From contig CAVSMU010000011.1 in NCBI GenBank assembly GCA_963729075.1, positions 62,001-126,000 on the forward strand: a stretch of DNA of 64,000 nucleotides. The letters are read 5' to 3'. Numbering within the stretch: the stretch's first letter is position 1; every line of letters starts with the position of its first letter. This DNA is from WHSW01 sp963729075 (GTDB lineage: Bacteria; Actinomycetota; Thermoleophilia; Solirubrobacterales; 70-9). Under the pieces are notes generated by a model. It saw nothing but the letters and a program-made list of their open reading frames with translations. It searched no databases and was not told the origin of the DNA. Positions 45,903-53,871 of this stretch are shown here, in pieces. The position numbers and the translations under genes are program-made.

Positions 45903-46994
45903 ATGAGGCTCCGATTCACGATCATCGCCGTCGTCGGCGCGCTGCTCTCGATCGCGATCGCGTCGAGCGCATCCGCAGCCGTGCCGCGGTCGTTCTACGG
46001 CATCGTGCCCCAGACCCCGCTCACCGCGACCGACATCGACCGCATGGGTCAGGGCAACGTCGGGACGCTGCGGATCATCGTCAACTGGTCGGTCGTCGAT
46101 CCCAGCCCCGCCGCCGATGACTACAACTGGGCGAGCATCGATACGATCGTCGCGGACGCAGCACGCAACGGGATCACGATCCTGCCCTTCCTCTACGGGA
46201 CCCCCACCTGGGTCGTCGAGGGTCTCGAGGGGCGGAGCTGCGGCCCGGCCAAGTGTGCGCTCTTCGCCCCGAGCAAGGCCGCGGCGCTCGATGCGTGGAC
46301 GGTGTTCGTGCGCGACGCCGTCGCCCGCTACGGGCCGAACGGCGCGTTCTGGGCCGCCAACCCGGACCTGCCGCAGGTCCCGATCACCGCCTGGCAGATC
46401 TGGAACGAGCAGAACTCCAAGAGCTTCTACCTGCCGCGGCCCAACGTCGGCAAGTACTTGAAGCTGCTGCAGGCCGCCAACGCCGCGGTCAAGAGCGTCG
46501 ATCCGAACGCCGAGGTCGTCCTCGGCGGGATGGCCGAGCTCGCGGGCTCGAAGAAGGCCGTGCCCGGGCCGGAGTACCTGCAGAGCCTGTATCGGCGCAA
46601 GGGCGCGAAGAATCACTTCGACGGGGTCGCCCCGCATCCTTACGGGGCAAAGCTCAAGGGGGTCAAGCAGCAGGTCAACGAGTTCCGCAAGGCGATGAAG
46701 CGAGGCGGCGACGCCGGCGCCGACCTGTGGGTGACCGAGATCGGATTGGGCTCGGCCCGCGGCGGCAACCCGCTCAATCGCGGGCCCAAGGGCCAGGCCA
46801 AGGGTCTCAAGCAGGCGTTCGGCTACTTCACCAGGAGCGCCGGGCGGCTGAACGTGAGGGCGGTCACCTGGTTCAGCTGGATGGATTCGCCGACCCGAAT
46901 CTGCGCGTGGTGCGCGACGTCGGGTCTGTTCACCCAACAGCTCGCCCCGAAGCGCTCCTGGGACGCGTTCACCAGGTTCACGGGCGGCAGCTAA
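45903..46994 (+). CDS. Secreted clan-A glycoside hydrolase, copy 2
   Basis: A 363-residue paralog with its own signal peptide (TIIAVVGALLSIAIASSASA). AWQIWNEQN and LWVTEIGLG carry the acid/base and nucleophile glutamates. SCGPAKC and CAWC repeat the cysteine pairs. It lies 16 bp after copy 1. About half the residues match copy 1 by eye, with the loop after GGM shortened (AELAGSKKAVPGPEY), which could change the specificity. ATG 45903 gives a standard signal peptide; an in-frame GTG at 45876 is less likely. Confidence 0.83.
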   Translation: MRLRFTIIAVVGALLSIAIASSASAAVPRSFYGIVPQTPLTATDIDRMGQGNVGTLRIIVNWSVVDPSPAADDYNWASIDTIVADAARNGITILPFLYGTPTWVVEGLEGRSCGPAKCALFAPSKAAALDAWTVFVRDAVARYGPNGAFWAANPDLPQVPITAWQIWNEQNSKSFYLPRPNVGKYLKLLQAANAAVKSVDPNAEVVLGGMAELAGSKKAVPGPEYLQSLYRRKGAKNHFDGVAPHPYGAKLKGVKQQVNEFRKAMKRGGDAGADLWVTEIGLGSARGGNPLNRGPKGQAKGLKQAFGYFTRSAGRLNVRAVTWFSWMDSPTRICAWCATSGLFTQQLAPKRSWDAFTRFTGGS

Positions 46995-47010
46995 CAGCAG
47001 CCGCTCGAGC

Positions 47011-48138
47011 GTGTCAGCGCGCGCGATCGGGGTTCTGGCGACGGCCGCGGTCGCGGTCGCGGCGATCGTGCTCGCCACCTCGAGCGGCTCGGGCTCACCG
47101 GAGGACGAGGACGTGCCGCGCGGCTTCTACGGAACCGTCTCGCAGACGCCGCTGACGGCCCAGGACTTCGCGCGGATGGGCGAGGGCCGCGTGGGCACCC
47201 TGCGCATCCTGCTGCCGTGGTCCACGGTCGATTCGACGCCCGCTTCCGACGACCTCGACTTCTCGACCGTCGACCCGATCGTCCTCGCGGCGGCCGAGCA
47301 CGGCATCCGGATCCTCCCCTTCCTCTACGGCACCCCCGAGTGGGCGGCGCTCGAGCTCGACGGCCACGACGACTGCGACGGCGACTGCGGACCGTTCGCG
47401 CCGGCGTCGGAGGCCGCGCTCGCGGCCTGGGGCGAGTTCGCCGGCGCCGCCGTCGAGCGCTACGGCCCCGGGGGCGAGCTCTGGGCGCAGAACCCGGATC
47501 ACCCCGCGGAGCCGATCCACACGTGGCAGATCTGGAACGAGCAGAACTCGGCCACCTTCTACAAGCCCGAGCCCTCGATCGCCGGCTACCTCAGCCTGCT
47601 CGAGAGCGCCGAGCGCGCCATCCACGCCGAGGATCCCGAGGCGGAGATCATCCTCGGCGGGATGTTCGGCACCCCACCCGACGCCGGCGAGTCGGCCGAC
47701 AACGCATGGAAGTACCTGCGGGGCATGTACGAGGCGGAGGGGGCGCGGGACCTCTTCGACGGCGTCGCCTCGCATCCGTACGCGGCGAACATGGGCAAGG
47801 TCGAGTCCCAGGTCGAGCTCCTGCACGACGAGATCGTCCGCGCCGAGGACTCCGGTGCCGGGCTCTGGGTCACCGAGCTCGGCTGGGCCTCGAGCGGTCC
47901 CGACCACCCCCTCAACCGCGGGCCGGAAGGTCAGGCCGAGCGGCTCACGGAGGCCTTCGACCTGCTGCTGGACCACCGCGAAGACTGGAACGTCGAGTCG
48001 GTTATCTGGTACTCGTGGCGCGACTTCACCGACCCCCCGCTCTGCGACTGGTGCGGGGGATCGGGTCTGTTCGCCGAGGACGCGCTCGATCCCAAGCCGT
48101 CCTGGACGGCGTTCACCGAGTTCACCGGCGGCAGCTGA
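47011..48138 (+). CDS. Secreted or membrane-anchored clan-A glycoside hydrolase, copy 3
   Basis: A 375-residue paralog, more acidic than copies 1 and 2. The N-terminal hydrophobic stretch (IGVLATAAVAVAAIVLATSS) lacks a clear cleavage site, so it may stay anchored. TWQIWNEQN and LWVTELGWA hold the catalytic glutamates; the cysteine pairs are CDGDC (one residue shorter than in copies 1 and 2) and CDWC. It starts with GTG 47011, 16 bp after copy 2. The 3' end faces cysO seven bases away. Confidence 0.83.
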   Translation: MSARAIGVLATAAVAVAAIVLATSSGSGSPEDEDVPRGFYGTVSQTPLTAQDFARMGEGRVGTLRILLPWSTVDSTPASDDLDFSTVDPIVLAAAEHGIRILPFLYGTPEWAALELDGHDDCDGDCGPFAPASEAALAAWGEFAGAAVERYGPGGELWAQNPDHPAEPIHTWQIWNEQNSATFYKPEPSIAGYLSLLESAERAIHAEDPEAEIILGGMFGTPPDAGESADNAWKYLRGMYEAEGARDLFDGVASHPYAANMGKVESQVELLHDEIVRAEDSGAGLWVTELGWASSGPDHPLNRGPEGQAERLTEAFDLLLDHREDWNVESVIWYSWRDFTDPPLCDWCGGSGLFAEDALDPKPSWTAFTEFTGGS

Positions 48139-48145
48139 GCGGCGG

Positions 48146-48421
48146 CTATCGCCCGCCCGCCATCGCCGGCAGGATGACCACGGTGTCGGAGTCCGAGACG
48201 CCGGTCTCGAGGCCGTCGAGGACGCGCACGTCCTCGTCATTGAGATAGACGTTCACGTAGCGGTTGAGCTGGCCGTCATCGGTGAGAAGCTGCTCGCGGG
48301 TGTCCGGGTGCGCGTCGGCGAGGGCGGAGAGCACCTCCCCGACCGTAACTCCCGCGACGGCGATCTCGCTCTCGCCACCGGTCCGCGCACGCAGGACGGG
48401 CGGGATCTTCACCGTCGGCAT
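48146..48421 (-). CDS. cysO: Ubiquitin-like sulfur carrier CysO, ending in GGR
   Basis: A 91-residue beta-grasp protein. VKIPPVLRARTGGE, LNRYVNVYLNDEDVR and VVILPAMAGG match M. tuberculosis CysO closely. In that system MoeZ adenylates and thiolates the C-terminal glycine, and the thiocarboxylate feeds CysM. Here the di-glycine is followed by one more residue, Arg91, before the stop, so the glycine would have to be exposed by a protease first. ATG 48421 aligns with the known start; a TTG at 48442 is possible. The gene follows the MoeZ-like gene by 17 bp and is probably translated with it. Confidence 0.85.
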   Translation of the reverse strand: MPTVKIPPVLRARTGGESEIAVAGVTVGEVLSALADAHPDTREQLLTDDGQLNRYVNVYLNDEDVRVLDGLETGVSDSDTVVILPAMAGGR

Positions 48422-48438
48422 GCCCGGAACGGTATCCG

Positions 48439-49638
48439 TCAAGCCGCTGCCGGCGAGGGCTCACGCGCCGGCGCGCCGCAGAAGAGCTCGTAGTCGGGGA
48501 AGCGGCCCATCGCCTCGCGAGCGACCTCGACGGCCTCATCGCCGCAGACCGGGCACTTTGGGTCACGCTTCACCTTGAGCTCGGTGAACCGGGTGCCCAG
48601 CGACTCGTAGAGGAGCAGGCGCCCGATCAGCGGCTCGCCGATGCCGGCCACCAGCTTGATCACCTCGTTGGCCTGCAGCAGTCCCATCACCCCGGCCATC
48701 ACGCCGAGGACGCCGTTCGCGCCGCAGCTCGGTGCCAGCTCGGGGGGCGGCGGCACCGGGTACAGGCAGCGGTAGCACGGCCCCTCGTGCGGCACGAAGG
48801 TCGAGATCTGCCCGTCGAAGCCGAGGATCGAGGCGGAGACCACCGGCTTGCCGAGGCGCACCGAGGCGTCGTTGAGCAGGTACCGGGTCGGGAAGTTGTC
48901 GGCGCCGTCGACGATCACGTCGTAGGGCTCGAGCAGCTCGAGGATGTTGGAGGCATCGAGCCTGGTGTTGTGCTCGACCACCCGGACGTCCGGGTTGAGC
49001 GCCTCGATCGCGACTCGCGCCGAAGCGGTCTTCGCCACCCCCACCCGCTCGGTGTTGTGGATCACCTGTCGCTGGAGGTTCGACTCGTCGACGACGTCGT
49101 CGTCGACGATCCCGAGCGTGCCGACCCCGGCGGCGGCCAGATAGAGCGCGCTCGGCGCCCCGAGCCCGCCGGCGCCGAGCAGCAGCACCTTCGAGTTCAG
49201 CAGCTTGAGCTGGCCGTCGACGCCGACCTCCGGCAGCAGCGTGTGGCGCGAGTAGCGCATCCGCTGCTCGGCGGTCAGGCCCGACCCGCTCTCCGTCGGC
49301 AGCCCAGCCTGCTCCCAGGCGAGGATCCCGCCCTCGATCACGGCGACGTTCTCGTAGCCGAGACCGGCGAGCTCCTGCGCCATCCGGGACGAGCGGTTGT
49401 CCGTCCGGCAGTGCAGCAGCAGGCGCTCGGAGCGATCCGGGGCGACCTCGTCGATTCGCTCGATCAGCTCACCCTGGGGGATGTGAGTGGCCGCCTCGAG
49501 GTGCGAGTCGTCCCACTCGTTCTGCTCGCGAACGTCGATCAGGCGAACCCCGGCGTCGATCTCCTCGCGCGCCCGGTCGACCGGCAGCAGCTCGAGTCGC
49601 TGCCGCGTGTGATCGCTCGGGCCGGTGGCCGTGGACAA
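48439..49638 (-). CDS. moeZ: Rhodanese-MoeB sulfurtransferase/adenylyltransferase (MoeZ-like, inverted domain order)
   Basis: A 399-residue protein. Residues 15-115 are a rhodanese domain with active-site Cys77 (HCRTDNRSSRM). Residues 121-399 are an E1-like MoeB domain: GAGGLGAPSALYLAAAGVG, DDDVVDESNLQRQ, catalytic APSCGANG, and two zinc pairs CYRC and CPVC. It should activate and sulfurate CysO and possibly MoaD. Known MoeZ/Uba4/MOCS3 proteins carry the rhodanese at the C-terminus, so the order here is reversed. The start is TTG 49638 with an AGGAG site (complement of 49646-49650) seven bases before it. Confidence 0.87.
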   Translation of the reverse strand: MSTATGPSDHTRQRLELLPVDRAREEIDAGVRLIDVREQNEWDDSHLEAATHIPQGELIERIDEVAPDRSERLLLHCRTDNRSSRMAQELAGLGYENVAVIEGGILAWEQAGLPTESGSGLTAEQRMRYSRHTLLPEVGVDGQLKLLNSKVLLLGAGGLGAPSALYLAAAGVGTLGIVDDDVVDESNLQRQVIHNTERVGVAKTASARVAIEALNPDVRVVEHNTRLDASNILELLEPYDVIVDGADNFPTRYLLNDASVRLGKPVVSASILGFDGQISTFVPHEGPCYRCLYPVPPPPELAPSCGANGVLGVMAGVMGLLQANEVIKLVAGIGEPLIGRLLLYESLGTRFTELKVKRDPKCPVCGDEAVEVAREAMGRFPDYELFCGAPAREPSPAAA

Positions 49639-49655
49639 GCTAAATCTCCTAATCC

Positions 49656-50601
49656 CTATCCGGATTCGAGGTTTACTTCAGAAAGTGTACCAACGGCCGC
49701 GCGAGTCAGCGCTCCGGAAGCCGGGGCGGGGGGTCGGCGGCGAGCGCCGCGGCGAGCGCCGACGCGGTCGCGTTCGCCGGCCCTCCCGAGCAGGGTCTTG
49801 GTGATCAGCCGCAGGCGCAGGTTGAGGCGCAGCGCGCGCCAGGCGAGCCATTCGCGTCGCGAGCCGTAGGCGCGGCGCAAGCGCCGCGCGCCAGTTGAGG
49901 GTCCCATGCGGTCGCCAGCCTTCGCGCGAGCCGTAGGCGAGCGGCGAGGACCCTTGGCCGTGATGGACGACGCGGCAGACGGTGGGGTCGAACCAGGACG
50001 GGACACCGGCGGCGGCGGCGCGCAGCCCGAGGTCGACGTCCTCCCCGTACATGCGCAGAGCGGGGTCGAACGGGCCGAGGCCGCGCAGCACGGCGGTCGG
50101 GGCAGCGATGCAGGCGCCGGTGAGCCAGGCGACCCGGACGCGGCGCTCGAGCCGGTAGGGCTCGGTGTGCTCGCGCACCGCCTCCGGCTGCAGCGCCGCA
50201 GGGACCAGCGCCCGGACCCACGGCCACGGCCCGACCTCCGGCCCACTCGCCGACGGCTGGACCGTGCCGTCGGCGTTCAGCACCCGCGGCCCGACCAGAG
50301 CCCACCTCCCCGCGGCCGCGTCGGCGAGCCGATCGAGCCCGGCGTCGAGGAGCTCGGTATCGGGGTTGAGCAGGACAGTCGTCGGCTGCGTGGCCGCGCG
50401 CACGCCCTCGTTCGAGGCCCGGCCGAAGCCGAGGTTGTCGTCGAGGGCGAGGAAGCGGTGGTTGCCCTTCCATTCGCCGGCCGCCGCGCCGGGCGAGTCC
50501 GTGGAGGCGTTGTCGACGACGATCAGCTCCTGGCTGCCGTCGAGGTGCTCGTTCATCGACGTGACGAGAGTGCGCAGGTGCCCTGCGCACTCCCATGTCA
50601 C
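49656..50601 (-). CDS. GT2 glycosyltransferase, frameshifted near its 3' end
   Basis: ELIVVDNASTDSPGAAAGEW, VLLNPDTELLDAGLD and MYGEDVDLGLRAAAAG are the GT2 motifs. The first beta strand (YSVVVVT) lies upstream of the only start codon, GTG 50601, and the in-frame stop of htpX closes the frame 42 bp earlier, so the N-terminus is either truncated or mis-sequenced. Near 49890 a second frame offers a more protein-like end (SRREWLAWRALRLNLRLRLI). Both ends are therefore doubtful. It is an outlying member of the glycan genes. Confidence 0.65.
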
Positions 50602-50643
50602 GACGACTACCGAGTAGCCGATGTCCGCTGCCGACTCTTGGGG

Positions 50644-51507
50644 CTAGCCGATCGCCGGGCGCATCTGGCGCAGCCGGCGGACGCGCTCCTCGATGGGCGG
50701 GTGGGTCGAGAACAGGCCCGCGATCCCACCGCCGCGGAACGGCTTGACGATGTACAGCGGCTCGGTCGCCTGGTTCACGTGCTGCATCGGGGTCGCCTTC
50801 GCGCCCTCCTCGAGCCGCAGTAGCGCCGAGGCGAGTGACTCGGGATTGCCGGTGACCTCGGCCCCGGTGGCATCCGCGGCGTACTCGCGCTGGCGCGAGA
50901 CCGCGAGCTGGATCAGCGTCGCCGCGATCGGCGCGAGGATTACCAGCGCCAGGTTCGCGATCAGGCTGAGCGGCGAGTCGCCGTCGCCCCCGAACCACAG
51001 GAAGAAGTACGCGAGGTAGGTGATCATCGCGCCGATCGCCGAGGCCACCGACTGCGTGAGGATGTCGCGGTTCTTGATGTGCGCGAGCTCGTGCGCGACT
51101 ACGCCGCGCAGCTCGTCCTCGGAGAGCTGCTTCGTGATCCCCGCGGTGACCGCGACGGCGGCGTGCTTGGGGTTGCGGCCGGTCGCGAACGCGTTGGGCT
51201 GCTCGCTCGGGATCAGGTGGAGGCTCGGCATCGGGATGTCGGCTCGCGTGGTCAGCTCGCGGACCATCTGGTAGAGCCGCGGCGCCTCCTGCTCGGAGAG
51301 TGGCTTCGCGCCGGCGCTCTTGAGCGCGATCTTGTCGCTGAACCAGTAGGCGACGAAGTTGACCACCAGGGCGATCGCGAGGAAGACGCTGGCGATCTGA
51401 ATGCCGCCGATCGCGTACCCGATCGCGACCAGCAGGCCGCCGAGGGTCGCCATCAGGATCGTCGTCCGCAGCGTCGCTGAGAAATTGGACTTGCGGGTGG
51501 TTGTCAT
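50644..51507 (-). CDS. htpX: Membrane metalloprotease HtpX (M48)
   Basis: A 287-residue protein. Two N-terminal hydrophobic segments (about 14-55), then the zinc site VVAHELAHIKNRD (HEXXH), further hydrophobic segments around 155-205, and REYAADATGAE holding the third zinc ligand. FSTHPPIEERVRRL is the conserved C-terminal box. It degrades misfolded membrane proteins. It is divergent from the histidine kinase gene, with a 184-bp shared region that contains a palindrome. Confidence 0.92.
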   Translation of the reverse strand: MTTTRKSNFSATLRTTILMATLGGLLVAIGYAIGGIQIASVFLAIALVVNFVAYWFSDKIALKSAGAKPLSEQEAPRLYQMVRELTTRADIPMPSLHLIPSEQPNAFATGRNPKHAAVAVTAGITKQLSEDELRGVVAHELAHIKNRDILTQSVASAIGAMITYLAYFFLWFGGDGDSPLSLIANLALVILAPIAATLIQLAVSRQREYAADATGAEVTGNPESLASALLRLEEGAKATPMQHVNQATEPLYIVKPFRGGGIAGLFSTHPPIEERVRRLRQMRPAIG

Positions 51508-51602
51508 CGCGGGGTAGCTCCTTGATGCTGTCCGACTCTCGGGCCAGGCGGCCGGACTGAAACCTGTACCAAGACATTTTGACGATTCCCGGTCCGCGGT
51601 TC

Positions 51603-51620
51603 ATAGGGGCTGGCCCCTAT
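51603..51620. promoter_or_regulatory. Perfect palindrome between htpX and the two-component system
   Basis: ATAGGGGC, two bases, GCCCCTAT: an 8-bp perfect inverted repeat with a 2-base centre, about 70 bp before the kinase start and 95 bp before the htpX start. A related CTAGGGGATCGCCCC follows at 51626-51640. The symmetry and position fit a dimeric regulator such as the NarL-type protein encoded downstream. Confidence 0.5.
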
Positions 51621-51691
51621 TTGAGCTAGGGGATCGCCCCGTTTCGCCTGGGGGGCGCCCGCGCCGCCGCGACGCGGATACTTTTGGGTGG

Positions 51692-52693
51692 ATGAGGCGC
51701 CGCGATCTGCTGACCCAGGTTCTGGTCGTGAACCTGCTGCTGATCGTCGCGGCGGTGGTCGCGGCCGTGATCGCCGCGAACCCGGACGGGAGCCTCGGCG
51801 ACACCCCGGAGGCGGGATTGGTGCTCGGCTTCGCGATCGCGCTCACGATCGTCCTCAACGCGTTCCTGCTCCAGCGCCGGATCAAGCCGCTCGAGGACCT
51901 CGTCGACCGGATGGAGCGCGCCGACCTCTCGCGCCCCGGCGCCAACCTCAAGCTGACCGAGACCCCCGCGGGCCCGGAGGAGGTGGCGCGGCTGCATTAC
52001 GCGTTCGTCCGCATGCTGGAGCGGCTCGAGGCCGAGCGCCGCCGGGCCTCCAGCGCCGCCCTCGACGCGCAGGAGGAGGAGCGGGCGCGGATCGCGCGCG
52101 ACCTGCACGACGAGGTCAACCAGTCGCTGACCGGGCTCCTGCTGCGGCTCGAGGCGATGCGCGAGAAGGCGCCGCCCGAGCTCGCCGGGGCGCTCGCCGA
52201 GGTGAGGACGCTCGCCAACCAGGCACTCCAGGAGCTGCTCGCGCTCGCGCGCCAGCTTCGGCCCACCGCCCTGGACGACCTCGGCCTCAAGGCCGCGCTC
52301 GCCGGCCACGTGGCCGCCGTCGGTCGCCAGAGCGGGATCGAGACCAGCTTCGAATCGGAGGGGGACATCGCCTCGGTGCCGCAGGACGTCCAGGTGGTGG
52401 CCTACCGCGTCGCCCAGGAGGCGCTCTCGAACGCGGTCCGCCATTCGGGCGCCGCGCACCTGAACGTGCGGCTCGAGCGCGAGGACGGGTCGGTGGAGCT
52501 GAGCGTCGCCGACGATGGCCGCGGCTTCACCTTCGAACAGGCCTCGCGCGGGCTCGGCCTCGCGGGGATGCGCGAGCGCGCCCTGCTGGTCAACGGGGAG
52601 CTGCAGGTCGAGTCCCGCCCCCAGGTCGGCACGAAGGTTCGGCTCCTCGTGCCGATCGCGAACATCGATGACGTCCACGGGAACCGAGGCTGA
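51692..52693 (+). CDS. NarL/LiaS-type sensor histidine kinase
   Basis: A 333-residue kinase. Two transmembrane segments (about 7-29 and 43-61) flank an outer loop of only about 13 residues, so the signal is probably sensed within or at the membrane. A HAMP-like region follows. His139 in RIARDLHDEVNQSLTGLLLR is the HisKA_3 phosphorylation site, and DDGRGF and GLGLAGMRERA are the ATP-binding boxes. The response regulator gene starts four bases after the stop. The divergent htpX suggests an envelope-stress role. Confidence 0.9.
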   Translation: MRRRDLLTQVLVVNLLLIVAAVVAAVIAANPDGSLGDTPEAGLVLGFAIALTIVLNAFLLQRRIKPLEDLVDRMERADLSRPGANLKLTETPAGPEEVARLHYAFVRMLERLEAERRRASSAALDAQEEERARIARDLHDEVNQSLTGLLLRLEAMREKAPPELAGALAEVRTLANQALQELLALARQLRPTALDDLGLKAALAGHVAAVGRQSGIETSFESEGDIASVPQDVQVVAYRVAQEALSNAVRHSGAAHLNVRLEREDGSVELSVADDGRGFTFEQASRGLGLAGMRERALLVNGELQVESRPQVGTKVRLLVPIANIDDVHGNRG

Positions 52694-52697
52694 AGAC

Positions 52698-53327
52698 GTG
52701 CGCGTCCTGATCGCCGACGACCACGGGATCGTGCGCTCCGGGCTGCGGATGCTCCTCGAGCGCCAGCAGGACATCGAGGTCGTCGCCGAGGCCTCCGACG
52801 GGGCCGCGGCGCGCGACCTCGCGATCCGCGAGCGGCCCGACCTCGCGATCCTCGACGTCAAGATGCCGAAGCTGACCGGGCTGCAGGCGACGCGCGAGAT
52901 CCGCGCGCAGGCCCCCGACGTCTCCGTGCTCATCCTGTCGATGTACGACGACGAGCGCTATCTCTTCGAGGCGCTGAAGGCCGGCGCCTCCGGCTACGTG
53001 CTCAAGGCGCAGGCCGACGTCGACCTCCTCGAGGCGGTCCGCGCGGTCCAGCGCGGCGAGCCGTTCCTCACGCCGGAGGCGCAGCGGGCCCTGATCCAGG
53101 ACGTGCTCGGCCAAGGCGCCGGCCACACCGACGAGCTCACCCCGCGCGAGCAGGAGGTCGTGAAGCTCGTGGCCGAGGCGCACACGAACAAGGAGATCGC
53201 CGAGATCCTGCACCTGTCCGAGAAGACCGTCGAGAACCATCGCTCGAACGCGATGCGCAAGCTCGGCATGCGCGATCGTGTCGAGCTCGTCCGGTACGCG
53301 ATCCGCCGCGGGTTGATCGAGCCATAA
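52698..53327 (+). CDS. NarL/LuxR-family response regulator
   Basis: A 209-residue regulator. VRVLIADDHGIVRSGLRMLL holds the acidic pair, LAILDVKMPKLTG the phosphorylated Asp53, and VLKAQA the conserved Lys. The C-terminal LuxR helix-turn-helix is LTPREQEVVKLVAEAHTNKE followed by LHLSEKTVENHRSNAMRKLG. GTG 52698 places the first strand at the N-terminus; an ATG at 52668 overlaps the kinase gene. It is cognate to the preceding kinase. Confidence 0.92.
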   Translation: MRVLIADDHGIVRSGLRMLLERQQDIEVVAEASDGAAARDLAIRERPDLAILDVKMPKLTGLQATREIRAQAPDVSVLILSMYDDERYLFEALKAGASGYVLKAQADVDLLEAVRAVQRGEPFLTPEAQRALIQDVLGQGAGHTDELTPREQEVVKLVAEAHTNKEIAEILHLSEKTVENHRSNAMRKLGMRDRVELVRYAIRRGLIEP

Positions 53328-53347
53328 CCGACCTCTGAGCTAGGATT
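53326..53347 (+). promoter_or_regulatory. Candidate Rrf2/IscR-type operator upstream of the regulator gene
   Basis: AACCGACCTCTGAGCTAGGA followed by TT lies 9 bp before the rrf2 ATG. It shares CCGAC-N8-TAGGA with 56918-56940, in front of the Rieske-sufBD genes. The position suggests autoregulation. The match to IscR type-1 sites is limited to the CCGAC half. Confidence 0.5.
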
Positions 53348-53355
53348 TGGTTGAG

Positions 53356-53844
53356 ATGCTGTTCTCGACCAAGGCGGAATACGGCGTGCGGCTGATGGTC
53401 GAGCTCGGCCGCCGGGCGGGCTCGCGCGCGCCCGAGGAGGCCGAGCCGGTCGCGCTCGCGACCGTGGCCGAGGCGGAGCTGCTGCCGCTCTCCTACCTCG
53501 AGCACCTGGTCGCGAAGCTGCGCCAGGCCGGCCTCGTGAGCTCCGTTCGCGGGGCACACGGCGGCTATCGACTGGCCCGTCCGGCGAGCGAGATCGCGAT
53601 GCTCGACGTGGTCGAGGCGCTCGAGGGCCCGGTGGCCCCGATGGAGTGCTTTCACCTCGAGCGCGAGGGGCGGGTGCTGTGCTCGCACGAGAACGACGGC
53701 GACCGCGCCTGCGCGACGAAGCTGCTGTGGACGCGGGTCCACGGGGGCGTCACCAAGGCGCTCTCGGGTACGAGCCTCGCCGAGCTCGTCGAGTTCGCCG
53801 GCGCCGCCAAGGACGCCGAGACCATCCCAGAGCCGGTCGCCTGA
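53356..53844 (+). CDS. Rrf2-family Fe-S-responsive regulator (IscR/SufR-like)
   Basis: A 162-residue protein. FSTKAEYGVRLMVELG and LSYLEHLVAKLRQAGLVSSV form the winged helix, and GAHGGYRLARP the wing. Cysteines 98, 109 and 119 are candidate cluster ligands; the spacing (10 and 9 residues between) is wider than the C-x5-C-x5-C of E. coli IscR. Being first before sufC, it should sense Fe-S status and control the SUF genes. ATG 53356 is preferred over TTG 53347. Confidence 0.87.
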   Translation: MLFSTKAEYGVRLMVELGRRAGSRAPEEAEPVALATVAEAELLPLSYLEHLVAKLRQAGLVSSVRGAHGGYRLARPASEIAMLDVVEALEGPVAPMECFHLEREGRVLCSHENDGDRACATKLLWTRVHGGVTKALSGTSLAELVEFAGAAKDAETIPEPVA

Positions 53845-53871
53845 CCGGCGTCGAACGACATTCGGAGACCA

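Noticed and set aside
49645..49672. AATCCG and TAGGA upstream of moeZ as a third Rrf2-type operator
   Set aside because: The half-site spacing is one base shorter than in the two matching sites, and TAGGA is part of the ribosome-binding site.
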